Shown here: piece after piece, positions 52,778 to 62,088 of the stretch | Layout of the letters: each line of letters starts with the position of its first letter | How positions within the stretch are numbered: position 1 is the first letter of the stretch | NCBI RefSeq assembly: GCF_000568255.1 | Contig: NZ_KK037166.1 | Location: forward strand, 320,312 to 384,311 | Source of the DNA: Kutzneria sp. 744 | GTDB taxonomy: Bacteria; Actinomycetota; Actinomycetes; Mycobacteriales; Pseudonocardiaceae | Direction of reading: 5' to 3' | Length of the DNA stretch: 64,000 bases | Position numbers and translations under genes: made by a program | Notes under the pieces: generated by a model | What the model was told of the DNA's origin: nothing | Databases searched by the model: none | What the model saw: the letters and a program-made list of their open reading frames with translations, nothing else

Positions 52778-54677
52778 GGTTCTGGCACGCTTTCCGGATG
52801 CTGTTGGTGATCTTGGATAGTTGGCCCCTGGCATCACCGCTCGTATGAGCGATTAGCTGGTCAGCGTGGGGGCGGCCTCGCGGATGAGGTGCTGGTCGTG
52901 GCGATGGGGCACAGCTCGGGCAGAACGATCCCGGCCGAGACGGCGCGGGTCGCGCGTGCAGCGAACCCCCGAGGGACGCCGGCGATGTGGATCCGGGACC
53001 AGTTGGACGGCTTGTTCGTCGACGAGGACTTCGCCGACTGGTACCCGGCCGGGGTTGTCGCCGGCCCAGCTGGCGTTGGTGTCGGTGCTGCAGTTCGCCG
53101 AGAACCTGACTGATCGGCAGGCCGCGCAGGCGGTGGCGTGCCGTATCGACTGGAAATACTGCTTGGGGCTGGAGTTGGACGCACCGGGCTTTGACCACTC
53201 GGTGCTGTGCGAGTTCCGCGATCGGATGGCCGAGGACGACCGTGCCGACCGACTGCTGGCAGTGATGGTCGATCGGTTGGTGGCCGCCGGCTTGGTCAAA
53301 AGCCGGGGGCGGCAGCGCACGGACTCCACGCACGTGCTGGCCGCGGTGCGCACGTTGTCGCGGCTGGAGTTGGTGGGTGAAACGCTGCGGGCAGCACTGG
53401 AGGAACTGGCGGCCACTGCTCCTGACTGGCTGGCCGGCGTCGTGACCGCGGACTGGGTCAAGCGCTACGGTCGACCGGTCCGCTACGATCGGCTACCTCG
53501 CGGCGCCGACGCCCAACGGGACTACGCCCTGACCGTCGGGACCGACGGAATGACGGTGCTGCAGGCCCTGGCTCGCCCGGATACCCCGCAGCGGCTGCGC
53601 CGGGGTAAACAGGTGGATGTCTTGCGGCGGGTCTGGATTCAGCAGTACTGGTACGACAGTGCCAGCCAGCTGCGGTGGCGGGGCCCCAAACAAACCAAGG
53701 ACCGCAACAGTCGGCGAGGCATGCCGCGCAGATCAGCCTCCGCGCCGGCGGCCGATGGGAATCCGGATCCGGCTTCGGCTCGAGTGCCGTGGTCGGGGCT
53801 GGAGATCGTGTCCCTGCATGATCCCGAGGCGCGGTTCAGTCACAAGCCGGGCAAGGCGAGATGGATCGGGTACAAGGACCACCAGACCGAGACGTGCGAT
53901 GAGGACATGCCACGGGTGATCGTGCATGTGCTGACCACCCCGGCTCCCGAGCAGGACATCGCAGCCCTCGACCGTGTCCACACCGCGTTGGCCACCCAAC
54001 ATCTCCTCCCCGCCGAACACCTGGTCGACACCGGATACGTGACCCCGCAGGCTATCCACCACGCCGCGACCGTCCACAGTGTCACCATCGTCGGGCCGGT
54101 TCGGGAAGACCCTCGAGCTGACGAGCATCCCGGCTTCAGCAAGGATGCGTTCACCATCGACTGGCAGGCCCGGACGGTCACCTGTCCGCAAGGAGTCACC
54201 AGCCCACCATGGAAACCTACCATCGCCGACCAGAACCCCGGCCTATCGGTCCTGTTTAGACGGTCAGACTGCCGGGATTGCGCCGTGCGCAAGCAATGCA
54301 CTGGCAACGTCGATGGCAAAGGCCGGCATCTCCTCCTACTACCTCAACCGCTGCAGGAGATTCAGTCTCGTGCCCGAGTGGAGCAGAAAACCCCTGAGTG
54401 GAAGGAGAGGTACGCGATGCGGGCCGGGTGTGAGGCGACGGTCTCCGAGACCGTCCACGCCCACGGGCTACGACACTGCCGCTACCACGGACTGGCCAAG
54501 ACCCACGTGCAGCACGTCCTGACCGCCGCCGGAACCAACATCATCCGCCTGAGCCAACAATCAGCGACCGATCGGAACCCACGGCCGCCGAGTCCCTTCT
54601 ACCGGTTCAGTCAGACCTTGCTCACCGAGCTGGCCGCTTGAAGATCACCAACAGCATCCGGAAAGTGGGCCAGAACC
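52778..54677 (+). mobile_element. IS1182-family insertion sequence (transposase frameshifted)
   Basis: Inverted ends of about 37 bases are visible: the left starts GGTTCTGGCACGCTTTCC at 52778 and the right, read inward, GGTTCTGGCCCACTTTCC from 54677. Both continue GGATGCTGTTGGTGATCTT. They enclose one rightward transposase gene. The element adjoins an RHS-type gene fragment on the right. Confidence 0.88.
52904..54641 (+). pseudogene. IS1182-family transposase, frameshifted
   Basis: The first part (RDQLDGLFVDEDFADWYPAG) is in one frame and the rest in another, meeting near 53050 (GLSPAQLALVSVLQFAENL). Family features are present: CRIDWKYCLGLELDAPGFDHS, RTDSTHVLAAVR, the catalytic Glu region and SDCRDCAVRKQCTG with clustered cysteines, then HCRYHGLAKTHVQHVL. 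A deletion at the joint, or an unusual frameshift, makes a single protein unlikely. Confidence 0.85.
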
Positions 54678-55062
54678 ACAATCCCGAATGCCTGGCCCCA
54701 ACCGCGCTGGCGTCCACCAACAACGCCAAGACGCTCACGGTGTCCGCGGATGTCAGACTGCCTGCCTCCAGGACACCGATGATGCTCGCCGCCACGGGGT
54801 CGAGCACCGGCAACGGCAGCGGCGACTTCACTGCGACATCGCTGAAGCCATCCGGGTCCTGGGCAGCGGGCGGCTCCTCGGACGCGTTCACCTGGAACTA
54901 CACGATGAACACTCCGCCGGTGCCCGGCGGTCTGCATCCCACCCTCGAGCTGAACTACGACTCGCAGTCGGTGGACGGCCTGACCTCGGCCACAAACAAC
55001 CAGGCGTCCTGGGTCGGCGACGGCTGGTCCTACGAGCCGGGGTTCATCGAGCGGGGACTTGA
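54678..55062 (+). pseudogene. Fragment of an RHS/YD-repeat-type (polymorphic toxin-like) protein
   Basis: About 120 residues match the N-terminal part of large actinomycete RHS proteins: TLTVSADVRLPASR, TLELNYDSQSVDGLTSATNN, QASWVGDGWSYEPGFIERG. The open frame is cut on the left by IS1182 and on the right by IS4, and no toxin or repeat part survives here. It shows that the region once carried an RHS-type system. Confidence 0.8.
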
Positions 55063-56874
55063 CCCAAGGCCGGGAAGTTAACGATCTTTGTGTCCTGGCA
55101 AGGGGTTGGGCGCCCATGTCGTTGCGGTGTAGAGACCGGGGCCGATCTTGTGGATGAGCCCGCTGTCCGCCCATCGGGAGAGCTGTCTGTACATGGTGTC
55201 CATGGTGATGTCGCCGAAGTGGGCCGCGATGTCACGGGGTCGCCACAGGCGAGTGGAATCTTGTTGTAGCAGAGCCAAAATCCGGTGCCTACGACGCTGT
55301 GCAGGGGCAGTGTTTCGGTCGTCTCGGGACTCGGTGGGCAGCGCGGGCAGCGGTTGCGGGGGTTCGACGATGACGATGTCGAGGCCGGTGACAGCGCGGC
55401 TGGTGTCCGGGCGGCCGTCGTCGAGGCGTTCGCTGTAGCGCGAGATCGGCGATGTGACCTTGCGGGTGCTCACGCGAAGGCGTCGTGGTGGAAGCAGACC
55501 GGCCAGCACGCGGTGGCCGATGACACCCACGTGGTCCGTCCCCGCGGTGGGCGCCGTGATGCCCCTGGCTCCAATGACCAGATCACGGGCGGTGTGCAGG
55601 GCAATGGTGAAGCCGCAGCGGTCCGGGTCGATGCCGGGCTGCGACTCGGCGGCCCGCACCATCACGGCCCGCAACGCTTGGTAGAGGGTCAGCAGGGCCC
55701 ACATCTCCTGCTCGACGCCGGCGGGGTCGCCCGAGCGGAGCACCCGGCCTTGCCCGAGGGTGTGCCGCAGCGCGTAGTACGCCGACTCGTGCTCCCAACG
55801 CTGGTGGTAGAGGGCGACCAGGGCCTGGGCGGGGTAGCGGCGGGCATCGGTCAACGTCGTGACCAGCCGGTAGGAGCCGGTGAACACGGTGCCGCCCGTG
55901 CAGGTCACGGTGATCCGCGCCTCCACGACCCTGACGGGGACAGCGCCGATGACCGACAGGTAGGACCCGTCGCTCAGACGGGTCAGGACCGGGGTGCGAC
56001 GGTTGGCGCGCAGGCGGCCCAGGAGTTGAGCGCCGGTGTCGGCCACGGCGGCGAGGAAGGCGTTGGCGTCGAAGCCCTTGTCCCACAAGACCAGCATGTC
56101 CGGGCCCAGGTGGTGCAGCAGTTGGCGGGCGTAGGCGGTCTCCCCTTCACGGGTCGGGCCGAATACCGCGGCGATCACGGCTCGGGTGCCGGTTTCGACG
56201 AGGGTCATGAGTTCCACCATCGGGTAGCCGCCTCGGCTACCGGGCCCGAACCGGTCGACGTTGCGCACGCTGTCGGGGATCTTGATGGAACTGCAGCCGT
56301 CGAAGGAGACCGTGCGCAACGGCCCGAATCGCACGCCGCGTGTCGTCGGCTGGGCGAGTAGCCCTGCGACCGCCTCGAATAGGCGTCGCATCGGTGCGGC
56401 GGTGAGCCGGCGGCGCAGGTCCCGCAAGGCTTTCGCGGTGGGCTGGGCCACCTCCAGTCCTGCCAGGCCCGCGGTCAGCTTCTGCCACACCAGCCGATAA
56501 CCGACCTCCGGGAACAGACACATCGCGAGCATGAAGTAGACCCCGACCCGGGAGGGCAGGTCCCGCAGTCGGCGCTGCCCTCTGCGTGTCTCTTCCAGCA
56601 CGGCGTCCACGAGATCGAACGGAACGACCTGGGTCAGCTCGCCCAGGTGGCCGGGAGCGAAGCGTCCCTCTGCCACCGTGAACTCGCGGGAGACGGTCGT
56701 CAGACCAGGCGGCAGGGCACAACGACGTGTGGGCAACAGAGCTCCGTGGAAGCAGTGGATCTTGACGGACTACCTGCTCCAACGTGGCTGCGTTACCCGC
56801 GTTCCCGTGCCGAAGAGGAACCGTACTAAAACCCTTTGCCACCAGCACGAATGCGTTAACTACCCGGCCTTGGG
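55063..56874 (-). mobile_element. IS4-family insertion sequence
   Basis: CAAGGCCGGGAAGTTAAC at 55065-55082 and, inverted, CAAGGCCGGGTAGTTAAC at 56872-56855 form 18-base ends with one mismatch. They enclose a single intact leftward transposase gene. Exact outer limits could differ by a few bases. Confidence 0.88.
55078..56736 (-). CDS. IS4-family transposase
   Basis: This is up to 552 residues; the true start may be slightly downstream, near TTVSREFTVAEGRFAPGHLG. The IS4 N-terminal domain (AQPTAKALRDLRRRLTAAPM) precedes the DDE core. The core includes SFDGCSSIKIPDS, VLWDKGFDANAFL and the YREK-like YHQRWEHESAYYALRH with the catalytic Glu. A winged C-terminal segment (DTMYRQLSRWADSGLIHKIG) is extra. 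The frame is intact. Confidence 0.9.
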   Translation of the reverse strand: MPTRRCALPPGLTTVSREFTVAEGRFAPGHLGELTQVVPFDLVDAVLEETRRGQRRLRDLPSRVGVYFMLAMCLFPEVGYRLVWQKLTAGLAGLEVAQPTAKALRDLRRRLTAAPMRRLFEAVAGLLAQPTTRGVRFGPLRTVSFDGCSSIKIPDSVRNVDRFGPGSRGGYPMVELMTLVETGTRAVIAAVFGPTREGETAYARQLLHHLGPDMLVLWDKGFDANAFLAAVADTGAQLLGRLRANRRTPVLTRLSDGSYLSVIGAVPVRVVEARITVTCTGGTVFTGSYRLVTTLTDARRYPAQALVALYHQRWEHESAYYALRHTLGQGRVLRSGDPAGVEQEMWALLTLYQALRAVMVRAAESQPGIDPDRCGFTIALHTARDLVIGARGITAPTAGTDHVGVIGHRVLAGLLPPRRLRVSTRKVTSPISRYSERLDDGRPDTSRAVTGLDIVIVEPPQPLPALPTESRDDRNTAPAQRRRHRILALLQQDSTRLWRPRDIAAHFGDITMDTMYRQLSRWADSGLIHKIGPGLYTATTWAPNPLPGHKDR

Positions 56875-56882
56875 GGAACCTC

Positions 56883-56914
56883 ACATAACCCCGTGTCCGA
56901 CATCCGGGGTAAGC
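56883..56914. repeat. Solitary copy of the IS3 terminal repeat seen at 42826
   Basis: Read on the minus strand, GGCTTACCCCGGATGTCGGA followed by CACGGGGTTATG matches the end of the IS3 at 42825-42857 with only about two differences. Its element must have extended leftward and was lost where IS4 now sits. Confidence 0.65.
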
Positions 56915-56939
56915 CCCGGCCTCATGCTCAGCAGGCGGT

Positions 56940-57177
56940 AGGTGCCCGATCCGACTGTGCAGCCGCCGGTTGTTGTACCAGTCGATGTACTCCAGGGTGG
57001 CGTATTCGACCTGATCACGGGTACGCCACGGGCCACGCCTGGTGATCAGCTCCGTCTTGTACAGCCCGATCATGGACTCGGCCAGGGCGTTGTCGTAGGC
57101 ATCCCCGACCGAGCCGATCGAGGCGTCGATGTCCGTGGCGATCAGGTGGTCGGTGAAGCTGATCGACGTGTACTGGG
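56940..57177 (-). pseudogene. IS3 OrfB, C-terminal fragment (split by IS30)
   Basis: The minus strand encodes QYTSISFTDHLIATDIDAS, DNALAESMIGLYKTELI with the catalytic Glu, and YIDWYNNRRLHSRIG. It is the direct continuation of the fragment at 58625-59015, with the IS30 element between them. Confidence 0.85.
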
Positions 57178-58624
57178 TGGATTCAACTGGTCGTCGCAAC
57201 ACCTCGACGTCAGGGGTTTGTGATGGCCGGATTGAAGCAGAAACTGGCGCGTGAGTACCGCGGTCAGATGCCGTCGCCTGGGCGTCCAACGGTGGCATGG
57301 CGCGAGGATCGAGTCAGGTTTTGGGCTGCGATCGCGCGAGGCGAGAAGACCGAGGACGCGGCTACGAAGGCCGGCGTGTCGGGACCGGTCGCGTTCAGAT
57401 GGTTCCGTCACGCTGGCGGCGTGAATCCAGCTCTTCCTCCGACGGTGTCGGGCCGGTACTTGTCCTTCGCTGAACGAGAGGACATCGCGATCTTGCGTGC
57501 GCAAGGCGTTGGCGTTCGTGAGATTGCTCGACAACTCGGGCGTGATGCTTCGACGATCTCGCGCGAGTTGCGGCGCAACGCATCGACCCGAACCTACAAC
57601 CTCGACTACAAGGCCTCGACCGCGCAATGGCATGCCGAGCGTCGTGCTCGCCGGCCAAAAGCCTCGAAGCTAGCCGACAATGAACCGTTGCGCGGGTACG
57701 TGCAGGAGCGGCTCTGCGGCCAGGTTCGCCGGCTGGACGGGACATCTGTGGTGGGGCCGGGGACAGCGCCTTGGAAGGGGCGGAACAAGCCACGGCGTCA
57801 GGACCGGCGATGGGTCAACGCGTGGAGCCCAGAGCAGATCTCCCAGCGGCTGAAGGAAGATTTCCCGTACGACGAGTCCATGCGTATCTCGCACGAGGCG
57901 GTCTACCGGGCGCTCTACGTTCCCGGCCGCGGCGCGCTCGAACGTGAGCTGGTTGCCTGTCTGCGCACCGGCCGGGCACTGCGCGTTCCTCGTTCCCGTG
58001 CCCGTCGACGGGCAAGCGGTCACGTGACAACCGATCTCATGATCAGCGAGAGGCCGGTCGAGGTGGAGGACCGCACGGTTGCCGGGAACTGGGAGGGAGA
58101 TCTGATCATCGGCTTGAACAGCTCCGCGATCGGCACTCTGGTCGAGCGGACCACCAGGTTTACGCTGCTGCTACATCTTCCTCGTATGCAGGGGTATGGC
58201 CACGGTCCGCGCGCGCACAACGGCCCGGCGTTGGCCGGCCGCGGCGCCGAAGCTGTCCGGAACGCGATCGCCGCAACGATCACAGCGCTGCCCGAGCAAC
58301 TGCGCCGGACACTGACATGGGACCGAGGCAAGGAATTGGCCCAGCATGCCCAGTTGACGATCGACACCGGCCTGCGGATCTTCTTCGCTGATCCGCACAG
58401 TCCGTGGCAACGGGGCACCAACGAGAACACGAATGGCTTGCTGCGACAGTATTTTCCGAAGGGCACTGACCTGGCCCGCTGGGGTCGCGACGAGCTCGAT
58501 GCCGTTGCCGCCGTGCTCAACAACCGTCCACGTAAGACACTGGGCTGGAAGACACCGGCCGAAGCGCTGAACGAACTGCTACTCTCCCAATGAGCCGGTG
58601 TTGCGACGACCGGTTGAGTCTGAG
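57178..58624 (+). mobile_element. IS30-family insertion sequence inside an IS3 transposase gene
   Basis: The inverted ends contain TCAACTGGTCGTCGCAACAC near 57183 and, on the other strand, TCAACCGGTCGTCGCAACAC near 58618. CTGGG at 57173-57177 is repeated at 58625-58629 as an apparent target duplication. The single transposase gene is intact. Confidence 0.85.
57223..58593 (+). CDS. IS30-family transposase
   Basis: This is about 456 residues; the start at ATG 57223 follows GGGGTTTGTG. The IS30 helix-turn-helix is FAEREDIAILRAQGVGVREIARQLGRDASTISRELRRN. The DDE core includes VAGNWEGDLIIGL, TLTWDRGKELAQHAQ and PWQRGTNENTNGLLRQYFPKG. An additional N-terminal segment of about 70 residues precedes the usual start. 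Confidence 0.92.
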   Translation: MAGLKQKLAREYRGQMPSPGRPTVAWREDRVRFWAAIARGEKTEDAATKAGVSGPVAFRWFRHAGGVNPALPPTVSGRYLSFAEREDIAILRAQGVGVREIARQLGRDASTISRELRRNASTRTYNLDYKASTAQWHAERRARRPKASKLADNEPLRGYVQERLCGQVRRLDGTSVVGPGTAPWKGRNKPRRQDRRWVNAWSPEQISQRLKEDFPYDESMRISHEAVYRALYVPGRGALERELVACLRTGRALRVPRSRARRRASGHVTTDLMISERPVEVEDRTVAGNWEGDLIIGLNSSAIGTLVERTTRFTLLLHLPRMQGYGHGPRAHNGPALAGRGAEAVRNAIAATITALPEQLRRTLTWDRGKELAQHAQLTIDTGLRIFFADPHSPWQRGTNENTNGLLRQYFPKGTDLARWGRDELDAVAAVLNNRPRKTLGWKTPAEALNELLLSQ

Positions 58625-59015
58625 CTGGGCGCCGGCGTCAGAGTGGTGCACCAGGCCCGGCCCCACGGGATGGCCGGCGTGATCACGGGCCCACAGCGCC
58701 ATCTGGAGCGCATCCAGCACCAGATCTGTGCGCATGCTGGTGTCGGCCTTCCAGCCCACGATCCGGTGGGAGAACACGTCGATCACGAACGCCAAGTAGA
58801 CCGTGCCCGAGTGGGTCGGGACATACGTGAAGTCGGCCACCCACAAGGCATTCGGACGCTTCGCGGTGAACCGGCGGTTGACCAGGTCGCCCGCCCGCCC
58901 GCACGCCATCGGGACCGCGATGGTGGTGCGGCGGGCCTTGCCGCGTGTCACACCGGCGACGCCCAACCGGCGCATCAATCGCTCGACCGTGCACCGGGCT
59001 ACCGTGATTCCCTTA
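58625..59015 (-). pseudogene. IS3 OrfB, middle fragment (other side of IS30)
   Basis: It encodes VARCTVERLMRRLGVAGVTR, NALWVADFTYVPTHSGTVYL and GPGLVHHSDAGAQ. It joins the fragment at 56940-57177 once the IS30 element and one CTGGG are removed. The N-terminal part before VARCTVER is missing, so the IS3 was already damaged or was joined to other debris on the right. Confidence 0.85.
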
Positions 59016-59075
59016 CGGCGCGACAGCCCAAACCGTGGCATGAAGTCCAGCGAGCCGGCTCCACGAAACTCAGGG

Positions 59076-59580
59076 CACATCAGAGCCTCCACCAAATCCG
59101 GGGCGGTTCACACCGACATGACCTGGCGGCAGTTCCTGCGCACGCAAGCGTCGACGATGCTGGCGTGCGACTTTTTCCACGTCGACTGCGCGCTCACCCT
59201 GAAGCGGATCTACGTGTTCTTCGTGCTGGAGGTCGGCAGCCGCTACGTCCACATCCTCGGCACGACGACGAATCCGGACGGTGGGTGGACTACGCAGCAG
59301 ATCCGCACTCTCGTGATGGATCTCGGTGACCAAGTCGGCGAGTTCAGGTTTCTTGTCCGCGACCGGGCTGGCCAGTTCGCGGCCTCGTTCGACGCCGTTC
59401 TGGCTGACGTGGGCATCACGGCGGTGAGGATCCCGCCGCGTTGCCCACGGGCGCACTGTACGCCGAACGGTTCGTGCTCACCGCCAGATCTGAGCTCACC
59501 GACCGCATGCTGATCCTGAGCCAGCGGCACCTCAACGCCGTGCTCGCCGAGGATGTCCGGCACTACAACGGTCGCACCGG
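59076..59580 (+). pseudogene. Integrase-core transposase fragment, frameshifted
   Basis: The plus strand encodes TWRQFLRTQASTMLACDFFH, KRIYVFFVLEVGSRYVHILG and RFLVRDRAGQFAASFDAVL. After a shift near 59450 it continues ERFVLTARSELTDRMLI and VRHYNGR. This is the DDE integrase type often annotated in actinobacteria. The N-terminal helix-turn-helix and C-terminal end are absent. Confidence 0.8.
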
Positions 59581-59688
59581 TCCCGCGGGCTCCGCCCACC
59601 GCGGGCGACCCTGTGGGGTTCCAGAAGTCGGCCCACGCACGTCCACGGTCACGCCGACGCACCCGCGGCATCCACGTGGGGCACCGCC

Positions 59689-61365
59689 TCAGTCGTGGAG
59701 TGACTCCTCGGTGACCATCGGGCGGTCGGCCGCGCCGCGCAGCAGGACGGCGACCAACACAGCCGAGAGCAGGGCGGCGGCGGCGCAGACCAGGTAGCCC
59801 GCGGAATAGGCGTGGTCCAGCGCCTGGAACGCGACGTCCTTGAGTGGGTTGAACGGCATCGTGCCGCCGGTTGGCGAGGGCACCGTCGCCGGGACGGCAT
59901 TCGCCCCCAGCGGTCCCGAGTTCACCGCGCCGACGGCGGCCTCGACGCTGGCCCGCTGGCTCTCCGGCACGTGGGAGGGTGCGGCGTTGAAGGCCGCCAG
60001 CGCGGAGCGCAGCGCGTCGCTGCCGGCCAGCTTGTCTTGGATCTCGGCCGCGGCCCGGCTCAGCGCGATCGCGCCGACGACGGCCGGGCCGAGCGTGAAC
60101 CCGAAGTCCCGCAACTGACTCGTCGTGCCGGACGCCATGCCGGCGAGATGGTTCGGCACGGTGTTCACGGCGACGGCCGTCACGCCGGACAGCGCGAAGG
60201 CGAAGCCGATGCCGATCAGGGCCAGCGGGGCGACGATCGGTAGCACAGACAGCGTCGTCGCCGACTGCGTTGCGATCCACCCGTCGCCGATCGCGATCAG
60301 CAAGAAGCCGCCGCCCAACGCCCAGCGCGGGTTGTAGTGGTGGATCGCCCGTTCGACCAGCGGGGTCAACAGCAGCGCGAACCCGTTCAGCAACACGAAC
60401 GCCACCGCGGTCTGCATCGGCGTGAACTCCTGGATCGCCGACAGGCGGATGCTGGTGGCATAGGCGGTGCCCAGGAACGCGAACATGCCGACCACCGTCA
60501 CCAGCGAGTTCACCGCGAACGCCCGGCTGGCGAACAGATCCAGCCGCAGCAGCGGGGCCTCCGCGCGCCGTTCCGCGACGATGAACAGCGCGAAGAACAC
60601 CACCGCCAGCAGGAATCCGCCGATCACCCAGCCGTTCGACCAGCCGCTGGTGGACCCCTGGATCACGGCGAACAGCAGCGCGAACAGCGAGACCGCGATG
60701 GTGACCTGGCCCGGCCAGTCCAGCGACCGCCCCTCGGGCGCCGAGGAGTTCCGGGCGGCGAACCCCACCGCCGCGCTGACCAGCGCCAGCAGGCCGACCA
60801 GGACGAACGCCCAGCGCCAGGTGGCGGTCGGGTCCCCACCCCAGCCGATCTTGGTCACCAGCCCGCCCAGGACCGGTGACACGAAGCCGCCGCTGGACAG
60901 CGCGGCGGCCCAGATGGCGATGCCGCGAGCGCGGGTGGCGGCGGTGTGCGTCCCGGCGGCGACCATCGCCAGCGTGGTCGGGAACAAGACGGCGGCGCCG
61001 GTGCCCGCGACTGCCTGCCCGATCCACAGCACCGCCACCCGGGCATCGGTGCTCACGCCGGCGCCCGGCGTGAGCACGCTGATGAGCTCGCCCAACGCGA
61101 GCAGGACGCTGCCGCCGATCAGCAGCCGCTTGCGGCCGAACAGGTCCCCGAGCACACCGAAGGTCAGCTCCAGCAGCGTCACCGGGACCAGGAACGCGTC
61201 GGAGATCCAGGTCAGTTGGGCGGACGTGGTGCCGAGGTCCTGTTGGAACTGGCCGTTGAGCACGGCCGGAATGGCGAGCGCGACCTGGGCCACGCAGACC
61301 GCCAGCGCGGTGGCGACCTGGGTGCCGCGGGTCATCGACGGGGTACGCACGGCTGTCCTGCTCAT
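59689..61365 (-). CDS. MFS drug-efflux transporter (DHA2 type, about 14 TM)
   Basis: The start at ATG 61365 has GGAGGTCTC upstream, giving 558 residues. The signature GVLGDLFGRKRLLIGGS between helices 2 and 3 and the many hydrophobic segments place it in the DHA2 proton antiporter group (EmrB/QacA-like). A long loop before the last helix (about residues 455-510) carries polar and proline-rich sequence. The divergent MarR gene 135 bases away is the likely repressor, so this is probably an inducible efflux system. Confidence 0.92.
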   Translation of the reverse strand: MSRTAVRTPSMTRGTQVATALAVCVAQVALAIPAVLNGQFQQDLGTTSAQLTWISDAFLVPVTLLELTFGVLGDLFGRKRLLIGGSVLLALGELISVLTPGAGVSTDARVAVLWIGQAVAGTGAAVLFPTTLAMVAAGTHTAATRARGIAIWAAALSSGGFVSPVLGGLVTKIGWGGDPTATWRWAFVLVGLLALVSAAVGFAARNSSAPEGRSLDWPGQVTIAVSLFALLFAVIQGSTSGWSNGWVIGGFLLAVVFFALFIVAERRAEAPLLRLDLFASRAFAVNSLVTVVGMFAFLGTAYATSIRLSAIQEFTPMQTAVAFVLLNGFALLLTPLVERAIHHYNPRWALGGGFLLIAIGDGWIATQSATTLSVLPIVAPLALIGIGFAFALSGVTAVAVNTVPNHLAGMASGTTSQLRDFGFTLGPAVVGAIALSRAAAEIQDKLAGSDALRSALAAFNAAPSHVPESQRASVEAAVGAVNSGPLGANAVPATVPSPTGGTMPFNPLKDVAFQALDHAYSAGYLVCAAAALLSAVLVAVLLRGAADRPMVTEESLHD

Positions 61366-61500
61366 GAGACCTCCACAGTGAGGCGAGCGACGCGGAGGTG
61401 AACGTACAGGCTTCCTGTGCTTTTGGCGTCGGATCGACATGGATCCGCAACCAACCGGCGCGATTGGCCCAGTCCGCCATCCATCGGTCACCATGGTCGA

Positions 61501-61986
61501 ATGGCACCACCCGTCCCGGCCCGACAGCCCGACGACGATCGGAAATCCGCGCCGCCCAGCCTGCTATACCTGACCAAGCAGCTCGAACTGGCCGTCCGGG
61601 CGCACCTGGACGAACTGCTGCGCCCGGCCGCGATCACCGTCCTGCAGTACACCGCGCTGACCGTGCTGGAGCGTCGGTCGAACCTCACCACGGCCGAGCT
61701 GGCCCGCAACTCGTTCGTCACCGACCAGGCCATGGCCGACATGGTCACCGGCCTCGACGACCGCGGCCTGATCGCGCGCGACACGGATCCACGGGACCGG
61801 CGACGACGGGTGATCCGACTGACCCAGAAGGGCGAGCGGCTGCTGGACCGCTTCCGCGGACCGGTCGCCGCACTCGAGGCGCAGATGATCTACCGGCTCA
61901 CCGGGGAGCAGGCCGACCAGCTGCGCCATCACCTGATCGCCTGTCATGCCAGCCTCACCGATACGCCGCCGCGTCGCGCCCGGTGA
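61501..61986 (+). CDS. MarR-family transcriptional regulator
   Basis: This is 161 residues from ATG 61501; an in-frame start at 61417 would add 28 unlikely residues. The winged helix-turn-helix reads LTTAELARNSFVTDQAMADMVTGLDDRGLIARDTDPRDRRRRVIRLT, with the classical DPRDRR wing. It is divergent from the MFS exporter, the common layout for MarR control of efflux. No clear ribosome site is seen. Confidence 0.92.
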   Translation: MAPPVPARQPDDDRKSAPPSLLYLTKQLELAVRAHLDELLRPAAITVLQYTALTVLERRSNLTTAELARNSFVTDQAMADMVTGLDDRGLIARDTDPRDRRRRVIRLTQKGERLLDRFRGPVAALEAQMIYRLTGEQADQLRHHLIACHASLTDTPPRRAR

Positions 61987-62088
61987 GTCGCTAAAGAACA
62001 GGAACCCTGTACAAAAACCGCCACCGGTGCCAAGCTCCTAGCCGAGTCCGTGCCACGGATCCGTGTCACTCGACCGGGAGGCACCAGC

